From the NCBI GenBank assembly GCA_028751875.1, contig CM054140.1:47135551-47199550 (forward strand): a stretch of DNA of 64,000 nucleotides, given 5' to 3'. This document shows positions 1-11,753 of the stretch, piece after piece. This stretch comes from Rapana venosa. Its lineage: Eukaryota > Mollusca > Gastropoda > Neogastropoda > Muricidae. The notes under the pieces were generated by a model, which was not told the origin of the DNA, searched no databases, and saw only the letters and a list, made by a program, of their open reading frames with translations. The first letter of the stretch is position 1. Every line of letters starts with the position of its first letter. The translations under genes were made by a program, and so were the position numbers.

Positions 1-419
1 TGCATCCAACCTAAATCTTTATTCAGCTCTCAAGAACCTGTCCCCCTCCAACCCCCCAACCCCCATCCCCTCCTCCCTCCCCAAAACAAAGTATTTTCCT
101 AAAACAAACAAAAAAGGAAGAAGCAGAAGAATAAAAGCCTCTGACAACAGAGCATGGGCGTAATTCCCTCTGGGATCGTCATTTTTCTGTTTCTGTGTGG
201 AGATAAATTCCTTTCCTTTTCCAAACAGCACAGTACTATACTGTGAAGACAACAAGATGCACTTTGATGACTGTCTAGCACTCACTCCGGAACACCTTTC
301 TGTAGTGTGGACGTGTATTAGCTAGTACACCAGTATTCGGGCACTGTGGGACATGAACATAATAAGCTGTAGCTTGATGCCTTTCCCCCCTGCTGCTGTA
401 TGGTTTGTCTGCTTTAGAG

Positions 420-420
<1 letters not shown>
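1..420. other. Non-repetitive left edge, no gene assigned
   Basis: No convincing exon. On the minus strand GAATAAAG near 17-24 could be a polyadenylation signal of a gene whose 3' end lies here, since the sequence upstream of it on that strand is not repetitive. I see no protein-like frame. Confidence 0.2.
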
Positions 421-474
<54 letters not shown>

Positions 475-1780
475 TGTGTGTATGTGTGTGTGTTGAATCA
501 AGAATGTTTAAACCGACGTGAACGCGCTCGCTTGCGCGTACGTTCACACTCAGGTACGCACGTATAATACATGCACGCGCACACAAGTACGCGTGCTCGC
601 TTACACATACACACACACACCACGCCCGCACGCACGTACGCATGTGGGTTCGCGAGCGCAGGTACACACACATACATACACACGCATACACACGCATACA
701 CACGCACGCACGCAAACATAATTATGCACTCACACGCACACACACACACATTCTTGCCCCGCACCCCGTCTAATATCACAACTGTGAAAAGACGTTAAAT
801 GAATTTGAGCACACATTGTCTCGCTCTCTCTTTCTTTCTTTCTTTTTTCCTCCTCCTCCCCCTCCCCCCCCCCCCCCCTCTCTCTCTCTCTCTCTCCATC
901 CCTCCCCTCTCCCCCTCCCTCTCCCCCCTCTCTCTCCCCCCTCTCTCTCTTTCTCTCTTCGATGGCGACACGACAAGAAAATCTTCACCAACTTGACCAA
1001 ATCAAAAAAACACTAGACACAGGAATATTGCCAGTACAGCAGTATCACCCACCGACTGACAAACGCCAGTGCCCCCTTCGGTTGACAGCTTTACAAGCAG
1101 TCGGTAAAAACACTCCTCGCAACGGTTTGATTACTTGGAGCCGGCCCGACACCCCTCCCCAGTCATAAAGTGGCGAGTTTACAAGCCGTGTGAAAATATC
1201 CCTGTGAATATTTCAATGTCTCGTGCGAAGAGAAGAGATAGATGAGGAGGAGGAAAGAAGAAGGAGGAGGAGAAGAAGGAGAAGAAGGTGATGATGATCA
1301 TGGTGGTGGTGGTGGTGGTGGTGGTGGTGAGGGAGCAAGAGGAGGGAAAGATGATGATAATAGTGGTGATGGTGGTGATGAAAAAAGGATCATGATCATA
1401 TTCATGATGGTGGTGGTGGTGGTGGTGGTGGTGGTGAGGGAGCAAGAGGGGGGGAAGATGATGATCTTGATGGTGGTGGTGGTGGTGAAGGGTGAGGGGA
1501 AGAAGAAGATAATGATGAAGATGATGATGATGATTGTAATGATGAAGAGGAGGGTTAAGTTTCTGATAGCAGACCTTGCAGATTTTTGTTTTTAATTTGA
1601 TATCATGATCAACACGCACGCACGCACACACACAGAGACTAAAAATCTAGCAGTGAAATCCAATCCCACTGTGAATGAACATAAGAAAGGAACGTAGAAA
1701 GATGATTGCTCTGAAGTACTAGAAGCGTACTAAAGTTCTTATAAAACTGATACAAGATGAGCAAACTCTCTCTATCTCCG

Positions 1781-1857
<77 letters not shown>

Positions 1858-1870
1858 TTCTCTGTTTTGT

Positions 1871-1907
<37 letters not shown>

Positions 1908-1988
1908 TCTCTCTCTCTCTCTCTCTGTCTGTGGTTTTCCCTCTTCTTCTCTCTACACACTCTCTCTCTCTGTCTCTCTCACTCTGTC

Positions 1989-2046
<58 letters not shown>

Positions 2047-2129
2047 CCCTCTCCCCCTCTCTCTTTCTCTGTCTCTCTCTCCCTCTCTATTTGTTTTCTC
2101 TCTCTCTCTTTCTATCTCTGACATACACT

Positions 2130-2198
<69 letters not shown>
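421..2198. repeat. Microsatellite-dense region
   Basis: (TG)n at 421-491, CA-rich with CpG-containing hexamers at 540-755, CT/CCCT tract at 836-958, GGT/GAT/GAA purine-rich triplets at 1240-1560, (CT)n at 1776-2160 running into (CA)n at 2161-2198. The 990-1230 and 1600-1750 stretches are unique sequence with no visible gene. Confidence 0.9.
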
Positions 2199-2200
<2 letters not shown>

Positions 2201-2455
2201 TGTTGTGTCATATTTCTTTCCACCTGACGTCTATTAAGCGATAAACTGGCCAAATTTTGCTGCTGCATGATTTTCTTAGGAACACTTGGGAGCCAAAAGC
2301 GACTTGAAGAGAACACAGAATGGGCGCTAAACGGGGAAAATGGGCAAGCCATCACCGGAAAATGGGCAGTTGATAGCCACAGGAGATTGGCAATATGCAT
2401 GGGACATTGGCGATGTGTGTGTGTATATATAAAAACAGGCTAAAATTATGAGGGG

Positions 2456-2800
2456 TAAAACTACCTTCTATATGGCTGAAACATGAGGGCGAATGGCTTT
2501 CTAAATAGCTCAAATATGGGGGTAACATGGCTCGAAAATATGGGGGTAACATGGTTTTCTAAACGAATACGATATTGGGGTAAAATGGCTTTCTAAATAG
2601 CTCAGATATGGGGGTAAAATGGCTTTCTTAATAGCTAAAATATAGGGGTAACATGGCTAAATAGTTCAGATATGGGGGTAAAATGGCTTTCTAAACGAAT
2701 AAAATGTGGGGGTAAAATGGCTTTGTAAATGGATTTTTTTAAGGGGATAAGTTGCTCAAAATTAAAATAGAGGTAAAATGGCCTTATAAATGGCTAAAAT

Positions 2801-2838
<38 letters not shown>

Positions 2839-2990
2839 GTGGCTAAAATCTGGGAGTAAAATGACTAGATGTGGGGGTAAAATGGCCTTCTAAATGGTTG
2901 AACTTTGAGGGTGGAATTGCAACAACAACAACAACAACAAAGCTTTTTAAGGGGCAAAAATATGGGGGTAAAATGGCCTTGTACAGTATG
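2456..2990 (+). repeat. Degenerate minisatellite with 30-40 base unit
   Basis: Roughly a dozen units of the form GGCTTTCTAAATAGCT plus CAAATATGGGGGTAAAAT, with variable spacing. One unit carries a run of 37 G (2801-2837), apparently grown from the GGGGG inside the unit. No coding frame survives. Confidence 0.85.
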
Positions 2991-3069
2991 ACCCAATGGT
3001 AAAAATCTGCTCCAAAAATTGTGAAACTGCACGGAACGTTGAAAAGCTGACGGTCATTCCTTTATCGGG

Positions 3070-3510
3070 GAAGGGGGGGGGGGGGGGGTATCCCTGTGCT
3101 TAGAGCGTTGCTCTCGTGATCTGATGGCCCTGGATCGAGCCCCAACAGAGGCGCCCGTTTCAGGAAATTTTACCTGGATGTAACATCGGTACTGACTCTG
3201 CTACCCTAAAAGTCCTTCGGATAAAACTATAAACTGAGGCCTTGTGTGTGTAATCGACAGCAGAACATCTTGAGCACACGTTAAAAATGTTCCGCTTTTC
3301 AAAAGAGTAGGCCATTTCGTGTGGGTAGGAACTGATGACAAAACTGAAAAAAAAACACCCGCATGCACACAGATGTGATGTTTAGACATTACTTCCGAAG
3401 TCGGAATGTGGCATGCCTTTGATGGTGAGTAAAAACGGTTGCGTAAGCAAAGTATCACCATTGGTGAACCTCGGAGCTCTAGCCGAGGAACGAAAAAAAA
3501 GATTCCTTTA
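3070..3510 (+). mobile_element. tRNA-derived SINE, tail type B
   Basis: Degenerate tRNA-like head (GTATCCCTGTGCTTAGAGC, then CCTGGATCGAGCCCC), shared body with GTCCTTCGGATAAAACTATA and CAGAACATCTTGAGCACACG, then the B tail containing CATTACTTCCGAAGTCGGAA, GGTGAACCTCGGAGCTCTAG and a short A-rich end. Confidence 0.85.
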
Positions 3511-3594
3511 GCTTTCATGACCAGATGGTAGTAGTGTTGACCATTCCTCTGCCTTTTATTACCAGGAGCGACGGTCTAGTTTTGGCCATTCCAC

Positions 3595-3600
3595 TGTGTG

Positions 3601-3632
<32 letters not shown>

Positions 3633-3645
3633 GTGTGGTGTGTGT

Positions 3646-3689
<44 letters not shown>

Positions 3690-3800
3690 TGAGTGTGTGT
3701 TGTGTGTGTGTGTGTGATGTGAGTGAGTTGTGTGTGTGAGTGAGTGTGTGCGTGCGTGCGTGCGTGCGTGCGTGCGTGTGCGTGGTGTGTGTGTGTGTAA
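3595..3800. repeat. (TG)n microsatellite
   Basis: TG repeats interrupted by TGGTG, GAGTGAG and CGTG variants. Confidence 0.95.
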
Positions 3801-3954
3801 AACAACCTATGTGTTAACCTGTTTTTAGAGAACTGAGATAGAGAATCTAGGTATAAGTACGGTGGTACCAATGTTGCCAACGCTATCATTATTGTTGTTG
3901 TTGTAATCATCATCATTATTGATATTATTATTATCATTATTGTTGTTCTTGTTA

Positions 3955-4135
3955 TTTATTCTTTTATTTCGAGAATAATGGAATAAGCACTCCTGTGCTT
4001 TTTTTTTTACACCTAGTCCCCGTGTGTATACAGTTTTGTTAATAATGTTATCCGTTCCCACCGGCAAACAATGGCTTACTCTTCCAGAAAGCGGAACAGG
4101 TTTCAGCTTGTGCGCAACAGTGCCTGTATGTGTCC
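3955..4135 (-). mobile_element. SINE fragment, tail type A, head lost
   Basis: Reverse-oriented tail (TTTATTTCGAGAATAATGG, GTCCCCGTGTGTATACAG) and body (CGTTCCCACCGGCAAACAAT, AAAGCGGAACAGG). It breaks off before the tRNA-like head. Confidence 0.85.
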
Positions 4136-4279
4136 TTGCGGCCTGTGGTGAATGTGTGCGGTACCTTAATATGTTCTTGCCCGTGTGTGTGCGGCAGTTA
4201 TTAAGCCTAGAAGCAGTTTGCATCAAATTCAGAAAAAACGATATGTAGGTATCTGTCTTAGACTGGTTCCAGAGTGCAC

Positions 4280-4358
4280 ACACACGTAGACATACATACA
4301 TACACACACATACATACATACATACATACATACATACATACATACATACATACATACA

Positions 4359-4394
<36 letters not shown>

Positions 4395-4434
4395 TACATA
4401 CATACATAATATACATACATACATACATATATAT

Positions 4435-4467
<33 letters not shown>

Positions 4468-4499
4468 CGCACGCACAGCACCACACACACACACGCACG

Positions 4500-4540
<41 letters not shown>
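4280..4540. repeat. (CATA)n and (CA)n microsatellites
   Basis: Tetranucleotide CATA array to about 4445 with a TATATA interruption, then CA repeats with CGCA variants. Confidence 0.95.
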
Positions 4541-4543
<3 letters not shown>

Positions 4544-5127
4544 TTCAAACGTGTACACCTACACGGTCGACTATACAAACACACACCACACCACTTCATC
4601 ACTTCATTTTACTCTTATGTCTCAATCGGAAAGATAGCACCATGGTTATCTTTTTATGCCTCATCTTCTGTGCCCTGCTGTTCCCACACCGCTCATCTCA
4701 ATCTCCCCGCCACAGCCATACCCAGATCCGTTACGTTCGTACAGCACAGAACAGCAACCTTTCAAAACTAAACAACAACGAGGGTGAAACGAAAGCCTGA
4801 TACACACATACTAAAAATTTTAAAAAGCCATCTCTTTAAACGCATAACAAACACTCCTCACAGGCCTGTCCTCTATTCTGGACGGCCAAAACACTGCACA
4901 TCGATATGCCAACCAGGAAAGGTATTGATCTGTCTGTCTTCGAGATTCGGGAAAAACACAAGAGAGAAAGGGGGGGGGGAGAGAGATGGGGGGAGGGAGG
5001 GGGAGAGAGAGAGGAGGGAGAGGGACAAAGAGATCTGTGGAGGACCCGGAGTGTGTCCCCTGTCTCTGATGCAGCCGTGTCGCACTGGCAGATCGATTAC
5101 ACGTGCGATGAGGAGTGGAGGACAAAT
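4541..5127. other. Unassigned sequence
   Basis: Mostly unique, with a GA-rich tract at 4960-5030. Short open frames exist on both strands but lack coding composition or clear splice sites. No gene seen. Confidence 0.5.
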
Positions 5128-6445
5128 CAGGCGATACAGACCCTTCACAGTGACTCCTCTTGCTTCTGTCTTTCTCTTGTCTTTCTATCTGCCTGTCTGT
5201 CTTTAATCAGCGATACAGACCCTTCACAGTGACTCCTCTTGCTTCTGTCTTTCTCTTGTCTTTCTATCTGTCTGTCTGTCTTTCTATCTGTCTGTCTTTC
5301 TTTCTATCTGCCTGTCTGTCTTTAATCAGCGATACAGACCCTTCACAGTGACTCCTCTTGCTTCTGTCTGTCTGTCTGTCTTTCTATCTGTCTGTCTTTC
5401 TTTCTATCTGTCTGTCTGTCTTTAATCAGCGATACAAACTCTTCATAGTGACTCCTCTTGCTTCTTTCTGTCTGTCTTTCTATCTGTCTGTCTTTCCCTC
5501 TGTCTGTCTGTCTATAATCAGCGTACAAACTCTTCACAGTGACTCCTCTTGCTTCTGTCTGTCTGTCTTTAATCAGCAATACAAACTCTTCACAGTGACT
5601 CCTCTTGCTTCTGTCTGTCTGTCTTTAATCAGCAATACAAACTCTTCACAGTGACTCCTCTTGCTTCTGTCTGTCTGTCTGTCTGTCTATCTGTCTGTCT
5701 GTCTGTCTTTCTATCTGCCTGTCTGTCTTTAATCAGTGATATAAACTCTTCATAGTGACTCCTCTTGCTTCTGTCTGTCTGTCTTTCTATCTGTCTGTCT
5801 TTCTTTCTATCTGTCTGTCTGTCTTTAATCAGCAGTACAAACTCTTCACAGTGACTCCTCTTGCTTCTGTCTGTCTGTCTTTAATCAGCAATACAAACTC
5901 TTCACAGTGACTCCTCTTGCTTCTGTCTGTCTGTCTTTAATCAGCAATACAAACTCTTCACAGTGACTCCTCTTGCTTTGTCTTTTTCTTTTTCTTTCTG
6001 TCTGTCTCTTCTATCTGCCTGTCTGTCTTTAATCAGTGATAAAATCTTCATAGTGACTCCTCTTGTTCTTTCTGTCTGTCTTTCTATCTTTCTGTCTTTC
6101 CCTCTGTCTGTCTGTCTATTTATAGCGATACAAATTTCTGACTCCTCTTAGCTTCTGTTCTCTGTTTCTTTTATCTGTCTGTCTGTTCTTTAATCATGCG
6201 ATACAAATTTCCTCCGTGACTCCTCTTGTTCTGTCTGTATGTCGTCTTTAATTTGATCAACCTTCAGTGTACTCTGCTTGCTTCTGTCTGTTTCTAAATC
6301 GCGATCAACTCTTCACATTGGATCTCTTGCTGTCTTTCTTCTGCTGTCCTATCTGTCTGGTCTTAATCAACGATACAAATGTTCACAGTGACTCCTCTTG
6401 CTTCTGTCTGTCTCTCTTTCTGTCTTTCTGTCTGTCTTACTGTCT
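5128..6445 (+). repeat. Composite minisatellite: unique core plus TCTG spacer
   Basis: About 15-17 copies of a core of roughly 40 bases (AATCAGCGATACAAACTCTT then CACAGTGACTCCTCTTGCTT), separated by TCTG/TTTCTATC spacers of 10-75 bases. The left copies are near-identical; those after about 6000 are increasingly degenerate and deleted. Confidence 0.95.
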
Positions 6446-7010
6446 TTAATAGCTTGGTTAAGAATCTGATACTTCTTACCTTTGTTCTTTCTTTTCTTTT
6501 CTTTTCTTTCTTTTCTTTAGAATTCTCCGAGAGCTGTAATTGGTAAGACTTTGAGCGTATGCGTCCGTTATTTTGACAACCGTTAAGTTAGCCGCGTTCA
6601 TCTGTCTTGGGAGGGAGAATGATGCCAGTGTGCAGCATATCCCCTGTTCTCAGCAGCCATGAAGGTACCATAATTATGCCATCTCGGGAGAACGGTGTGT
6701 AAACATGACTGTCAGTGTATGTGCGATTTAATTTGTCATCTATAATCCTGCTCTGCGCGATGGTCTGCTCTCGTTTTGTAAGGACGTGCCTGATTGTCCA
6801 AGCATGTGTCAAAGCGTGGGATGTTGAGATGAAGCCTCATCTGAGGGAACCTAAGGGGGCTGGAGTCTGCATAAACGGTCGTTATGAAGTGGGGGGACAG
6901 TCTTGTTCTCTGACCAGATGGCTGTCTGTAAAAATCGAACGTGTGACCCTTGAATCTAGCTTCAAATGTTTTTTTTGGGGGGTTCAGTTTTCCAAACATC
7001 TGTCTGTCTG
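6446..7010. other. Unique sequence with a possible microexon
   Basis: A pyrimidine tract ending TTTCTTTAG at 6520 precedes 22 bases (6521-6542) and then GTAAGA. Both splice signals are strong, but the fragment is not a multiple of three and has no partner exon that I can identify. Nothing else recognised. Confidence 0.25.
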
Positions 7011-7022
7011 TCTGTTTGTCTG

Positions 7023-7073
<51 letters not shown>

Positions 7074-7093
7074 TTTCTCTCTCGTCTCTCTCT

Positions 7094-7125
<32 letters not shown>

Positions 7126-7260
7126 TCTTCTCTCTCCTCTCCCCTCTCTCTTCTTCTCTCTCTCTTGTCTTGTCTGTCTCTTTTCTGGTCTGTCTCTCTC
7201 TCTCCCTGCCCTCTCCTCTCCTCCGTCCCGCGGATCTGTCTTTCTCTCCCCCTATCCCAT
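7011..7260. repeat. (CT)n microsatellite
   Basis: CT/TCTG tract, pyrimidine-only on the plus strand for most of its length. Confidence 0.95.
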
Positions 7261-7479
7261 GACGATGTTTTAATAGCACCGTATTGATATCACACGTCTG
7301 CCGCACGGAAGAAAGGAAAACAGGAATAAACACTTAAGGAAGATGAGCCTTTAATGTTGTTGTTGACGGTATCTCTATAAACAGATTCATACAGCATGTG
7401 CAGACACCCTTCATGTGTTGCCAGAATGGAAGAGGGGTGGGCATGAAGGCGAGAAGAGTGAATGTGTTGTTTCTTTTAT

Positions 7480-7705
7480 GTCGAGGATAATGGAAAAAGC
7501 ACTCGTTTGCTTTTTGTTGTACATCCAGTCCCCGTGTGTATGCTGTTTTGTGAATTTTGTCACCCGTTCCCACCGGCACACAATGTCCTACTCTTCCGCA
7601 AAGCGGAACAAGTTTTAACGTGTGCGCAAGATGTTCTGCGTGCATTCGCACAGGGGACTCCGGTTTATAGTCTCATCTGAAGGACTTTTCGGGGTGAAAC
7701 GAGCA
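7480..7705 (-). mobile_element. SINE, tail type A, 5' truncated
   Basis: Reverse-oriented family 1 element from the tail (GTCGAGGATAATGGAAAAAG) through the body (CGTTCCCACCGGCACACAAT, AAGATGTTCTGCGTGCATTC, TATAGTCTCATCTGAAGGAC). The tRNA-like head is missing. A (CT)n tract follows at 7726-7810. Confidence 0.88.
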
Positions 7706-7750
7706 TGTCAGCTGCCTAAGTACCCCCTCTCTCTCTCTCTCTCTGCTCTC

Positions 7751-7809
<59 letters not shown>

Positions 7810-7959
7810 GTGTCTCTTCTTGTCTTCCCAAAGAACTTACTTTGAATTGATTACGTAGATTTTGAAAAAAGGTTTCAACTCTGAATAAAACCTTCTCTAG
7901 CCAGGTTTGGGGTGTTTTGTTTTTTTAATGGTATCAGAGGGAAATCTTTCCATCACTTA

Positions 7960-8110
7960 AATCTTCTATAAAAGCTTGTATGGAACAACTGGGAAAAACA
8001 ACCCACTATGTTAGTAGCACACTTGGAATAAAGCAGGGAGACACATACTGCCACTTATACTGATACAGTTTGTTTATGAATTTTGCAGCCACCCACGCTG
8101 GTGGCCTACG
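7960..8110 (+). pseudogene. Decayed LINE reverse-transcriptase fragment
   Basis: At 8013-8045 one frame reads SSTLGIKQGDT, resembling the G-x-x-Q-G motif just before the catalytic region of non-LTR reverse transcriptases. Surrounding frames are broken by stops and shifts. Short, so the assignment is tentative. Confidence 0.4.
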
Positions 8111-8529
8111 ATGAAAAATAGTTGCTGCTGCCGTTTTCGGTTGTCTGATGGCTGTTACACTTTCAAGTGTCCAATACAAATGCATATTTTGCAGGACGTG
8201 GCCGTCTACAGCACTACAATATATTCTGATATCTGCATGACCAAAATGTCACATTATTGTGCCATTTGGTAAACTAACTTGGATCGATAGGTAGACAAGA
8301 CAAAAAGACCAGTTGGACAGACAGACCAGGGCAGACAGACAGATGGACGGACAGACCAGGGCAGACAAGACAGACCAGGACAGACAAATGGGTAGCTATC
8401 TATGGAATAGGGCTTTGGGTACAAGAAGTTATGAAGGAATACATGCATACAAGAAATTAACCACCTTCGACAATCGACCACTGACGCACATCTATCTTTC
8501 CTTTTCCTGTTTTTTTTTCTTTTTGTGCA

Positions 8530-8677
8530 GGCAACAACGGACCCGGTCGAACGCCACGAAATCCACCTGCTGCGTTATCTCCCTTGTCAGCAGCACGTCA
8601 CTTCCGGTCTCGGCCACCACCCTGATGGTGTCGGCGGCTGTGTCTGCTTGTCCTTCCTGCAGGAAATGGCCACCACC
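8530..8677 (+). CDS. Candidate terminal exon of an unknown upstream gene
   Basis: A strong acceptor (TTTTTTTTCTTTTTGTGCAG) opens a GC-rich block unlike its AT-rich and repeat surroundings. In the first frame it reads ATTDPVERHEIHLLRY, LPCQQHVTSGLGHHPD, GVGGCVCLSFLQEMATT and stops at TGA. I do not recognise the protein. Two other frames are also open: a longer plus frame to about 9047, and a minus frame at 8492-8788 that reads RVVAETGSDVLLTREI, TQQVDFVAFDRV with plausible codons. Strand and frame are therefore not settled. An AATAAA at about 9616 would be a downstream polyadenylation candidate if the plus strand is right. Confidence 0.35.
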
Positions 8678-9236
8678 TGAGCGCCTCCCCCAAGCCAGCG
8701 GCGCCACTTTGGGGGAATCCATGGACAAGGTCCCAGCTGTCTCGTGGCGGCCGGCGGAGTCTTGTGTTGAAATAATGCCCGGCGGCATGGAAATCTGTTT
8801 GCACTGTTACAGCTGCTGCTGCTGCAGCCGGCAGCGTTGGGTAACTGCTATGCGGTCTGTCAGGTTGTTTTTTGGTTGTAGAGACTTTCTTCTCAGTTTT
8901 TGTGTGTGTGAGTGTGTGTGTGTGCCAATGCCACGTCAGCCAGGTCAAAGCCAGGCTTGGTTTGATTTTTTTTTTTTTGGGGGGGGGGGGGGGGGGTGGA
9001 GAGGGGAGGAGGAAAGGTCGTTTTTTTGGCTGGAGAAAATGGAATAGTTTTGTTCTGAAGACTTTTTTGGTGTTGTTGGTTGGTTGGTTGCGGGACAGAG
9101 TTTAAAGGTTTGTTGGTTTGTGGGTTTTTTTTTCTGGTTAGTGATGTTAAGAGTCCCATTTGTTTGGGGACAGGTTAGGTTTTTGCCTTCTTCTGTTTCT
9201 CGGGTTGATCCTTTGTTTAGATTCTGCTTTTTCGTC
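8678..9236. other. GC-rich tail then G/T-rich low-complexity DNA
   Basis: GC-rich to about 8850, then T- and G-rich sequence with a run of about 17 G near 8981. Possible 3' untranslated region if the exon at 8530 is real. Confidence 0.3.
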
Positions 9237-9309
<73 letters not shown>

Positions 9310-9314
9310 GCTCT

Positions 9315-9364
<50 letters not shown>

Positions 9365-9421
9365 CCTCTGTCTCTTCTCTCATCTCTCTGTCTCTCCCTC
9401 TGTCTCTCCCTCTGTCTCCCT

Positions 9422-9496
<75 letters not shown>

Positions 9497-9500
9497 TCTG
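9237..9500. repeat. (CT)n microsatellite
   Basis: Long CT array with TCTG and CCCT interruptions. Confidence 0.97.
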
Positions 9501-10935
9501 TGTTTCTATTTGAAATCGTTCTGCTCTATATTTGTGCCTCTTTAGTGAAAGGGGGGGGTGGGTCCACTAGTGGTCGAACTAACCTTCATAGCAATGATAC
9601 ATTATACATAATGTCTACAATAAACGTATAAGTACTTTATTTTTGGCTCTTTTATATCATGTATACAATGTGGGGAGTGGATATGTAATGAGCTAAGCTG
9701 GCTGTCGTGGCATGCCTACAATTATTTTTGACTTTTCTTTTGGGGGGCAGAAAAACGAAACTAAGTTTGTTTGGAAAACTTACATTTGACCCTAATGGTC
9801 TTTTGCTGGCAATACTCGTTTAAAAACAAATCTTTCGCTGTTTTCGACCAAATAATTATGAAGTTGCAGTCTTCATCTTTTCTTGGGTTTTTTGTGTGGA
9901 TAAAGTGTTATTGTAAAAGAATGTCTGGAGTGCACTTTTGTTGTTGTTTTTTTTACTTCACTTTTTTCTTTCATGCAGAAAAAAACAAAAAAACTTTGGC
10001 TTTTTTATACAAAAGTTACTAATCAGTTGTTTGGTTTTCTTTCTTTTTTTTTTCTTTTTGAAAATTTTTTGGGAGTGACATGTTAAATAAATGTTGCGCT
10101 CACTCCGGGTCTCTTTGTTATTGGTATACCGTGGTTTGAGGCACATTGTTGTCATCGTTGTACAAAAACAAAATGTTACACTTCATGATTGACTCATTAT
10201 TCATGGTTGTTATGTTTTGGGGGTTTGTTGTTGTTGTTTATCATGTTGTGTGTGGTTTTTGTTGGGGGGGGGGGTGTTGTTTGGTAGAAAATGTGTAAGA
10301 CTTTTTTGCATCGTTGTGGAGAGGTGTGTGTGTATGGAGGGGGGGAGGTGGAGGGTGGAGAGACAGACAAACAGACAGAGGGGTTATACCTTAAAAACTT
10401 CGCAGTGGGAACATTAGTTGGGCTATTTCTTTGGTTACTTGTATATTGTTTTGGTTGGGGGGGGGGGGGGGTATTTTTGGGGGAAAGGAGGGGTGGGGGG
10501 CATAGTGAGTGGTGTGTGTGTGTGTGTGTGTGCGTGCGTGCGTGTGTGAGTGGGTGTGTGGGTGTGAGAGAGACGTCTTAGTTACTTGTATATATATTGT
10601 GGATTCTTGGAGTGGGGGTGAGGGGGTATTTGTGTACGTGCACGCGCGCGCGTTTGTGTATGTGTGTTTGGGAGGAAGAGGGAAGCTGATTAGATTTTGA
10701 CCACTTCTATGAGTGACATGCTTTATTGTAATAATGCTTCAGAAATTGATCACAGATGGTTGGAAGAGCAAGTAGCGTATCTTCACGTTCTATTGCATTC
10801 ACTTTCACCCTTTCTGTTGCTGCCACAGACAGAGACAGAGAAATATATACTTTTTTTTTTACAGTTCCCGAAAACATAACATTTTATTGTGAACGTAAGC
10901 TTCTCGTGTATTTCATTATTATTATTTTCATTATA
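9501..10935. other. Unassigned sequence
   Basis: T- and G-rich, with a G run at about 10458-10471 and TG/CG dinucleotides at 10510-10665. AATAAA occurs at about 9616 and 10086. No exon-like segment seen. Confidence 0.4.
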
Positions 10936-11140
10936 ACACTTTAAGTCACGAGATTTCTCTGCGTAAAATTCGGGCTGCTCTCCCCGGGGAGAGCGCGTCG
11001 CCACAAGAGCAGCGCCACCCTTTTTTTTGTTTGTTTTTGTCTGCAACTGTATTTGTTTCCCTATCAGAGTGGCTTTTTTCTAAGAATTTTGCCAGGGACA
11101 ACTCTCATGTTGCCGTGGGTTCTTTTACGCGCGCGTGCAT
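10936..11140 (-). mobile_element. SINE family 2 fragment
   Basis: Closely matches 44596-44790: CACTTTAAGTCACGAGATTT, GAGAGCGCGTCGCCACAAGA, AGAATTTTGCCAGGGACAAC. It ends at the (CA)n tract of 11140-11313; the tRNA-like head seen in the 44.6 kb copy is missing. Confidence 0.88.
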
Positions 11141-11232
11141 GCACACACGCACACACACACAAACTTTTACCCTCAATAAAGATCATTTTGACTTGACTTG
11201 TCTTCACACACACACACACACACAACTCACAC

Positions 11233-11313
<81 letters not shown>
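11140..11313. repeat. (CA)n microsatellite
   Basis: CA repeats with a short unique insert at 11161-11200. Confidence 0.95.
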
Positions 11314-11315
<2 letters not shown>

Positions 11316-11753
11316 TTTGTGGATTTGTTGGAATGAGAGTTTTAAATGCTGGGGGGAGAACAGTGTTTTCTCAAGTGCAATATACAATATAAAATCATAT
11401 AACTCATGTTGTACAGTGTTGTGAGATGTTCTTGTCCTATACTATTGCAAAATGTATTGCATTGCATTGCTTTGATATGTCTACTTTGCTTTGAATGGTC
11501 TACTTTGGAGTCGCATTTACGTAGATGGTGATGCTATCACCAGGAAGGAAAACTTAAACTTTGTCATGATCGTACTGCATTTTCATTTTGGTTTGGGTTT
11601 TTTAAATCGACACAGAGCTGAGACTGATAGGACAATTATTTCAACAACAAACAAACAGAATAGAGAAGGAATTTGTCATTCTCCCATAGCAGGCAAGGGC
11701 TTATGACTTAGAATGATGGAGTGTTATACTTTCTGCTAACTTGTATGTATCTG

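Noticed and set aside
1757..2227. Ser/Leu/Pro frame, and minus-strand Arg/Glu frames
   Set aside because: Both are translations of (CT)n and (CA)n tracts.
5128..6445. CRISPR array
   Set aside because: Regular core and spacers superficially fit, but the spacers are TCTG microsatellite and the genome is eukaryotic.
8492..8788. Minus-strand coding exon
   Set aside because: Protein-like codons, but the strong splice acceptor is on the plus strand and the minus donor (GTTGTT) is poor. Kept as an alternative in the plus-strand entry rather than as its own feature.
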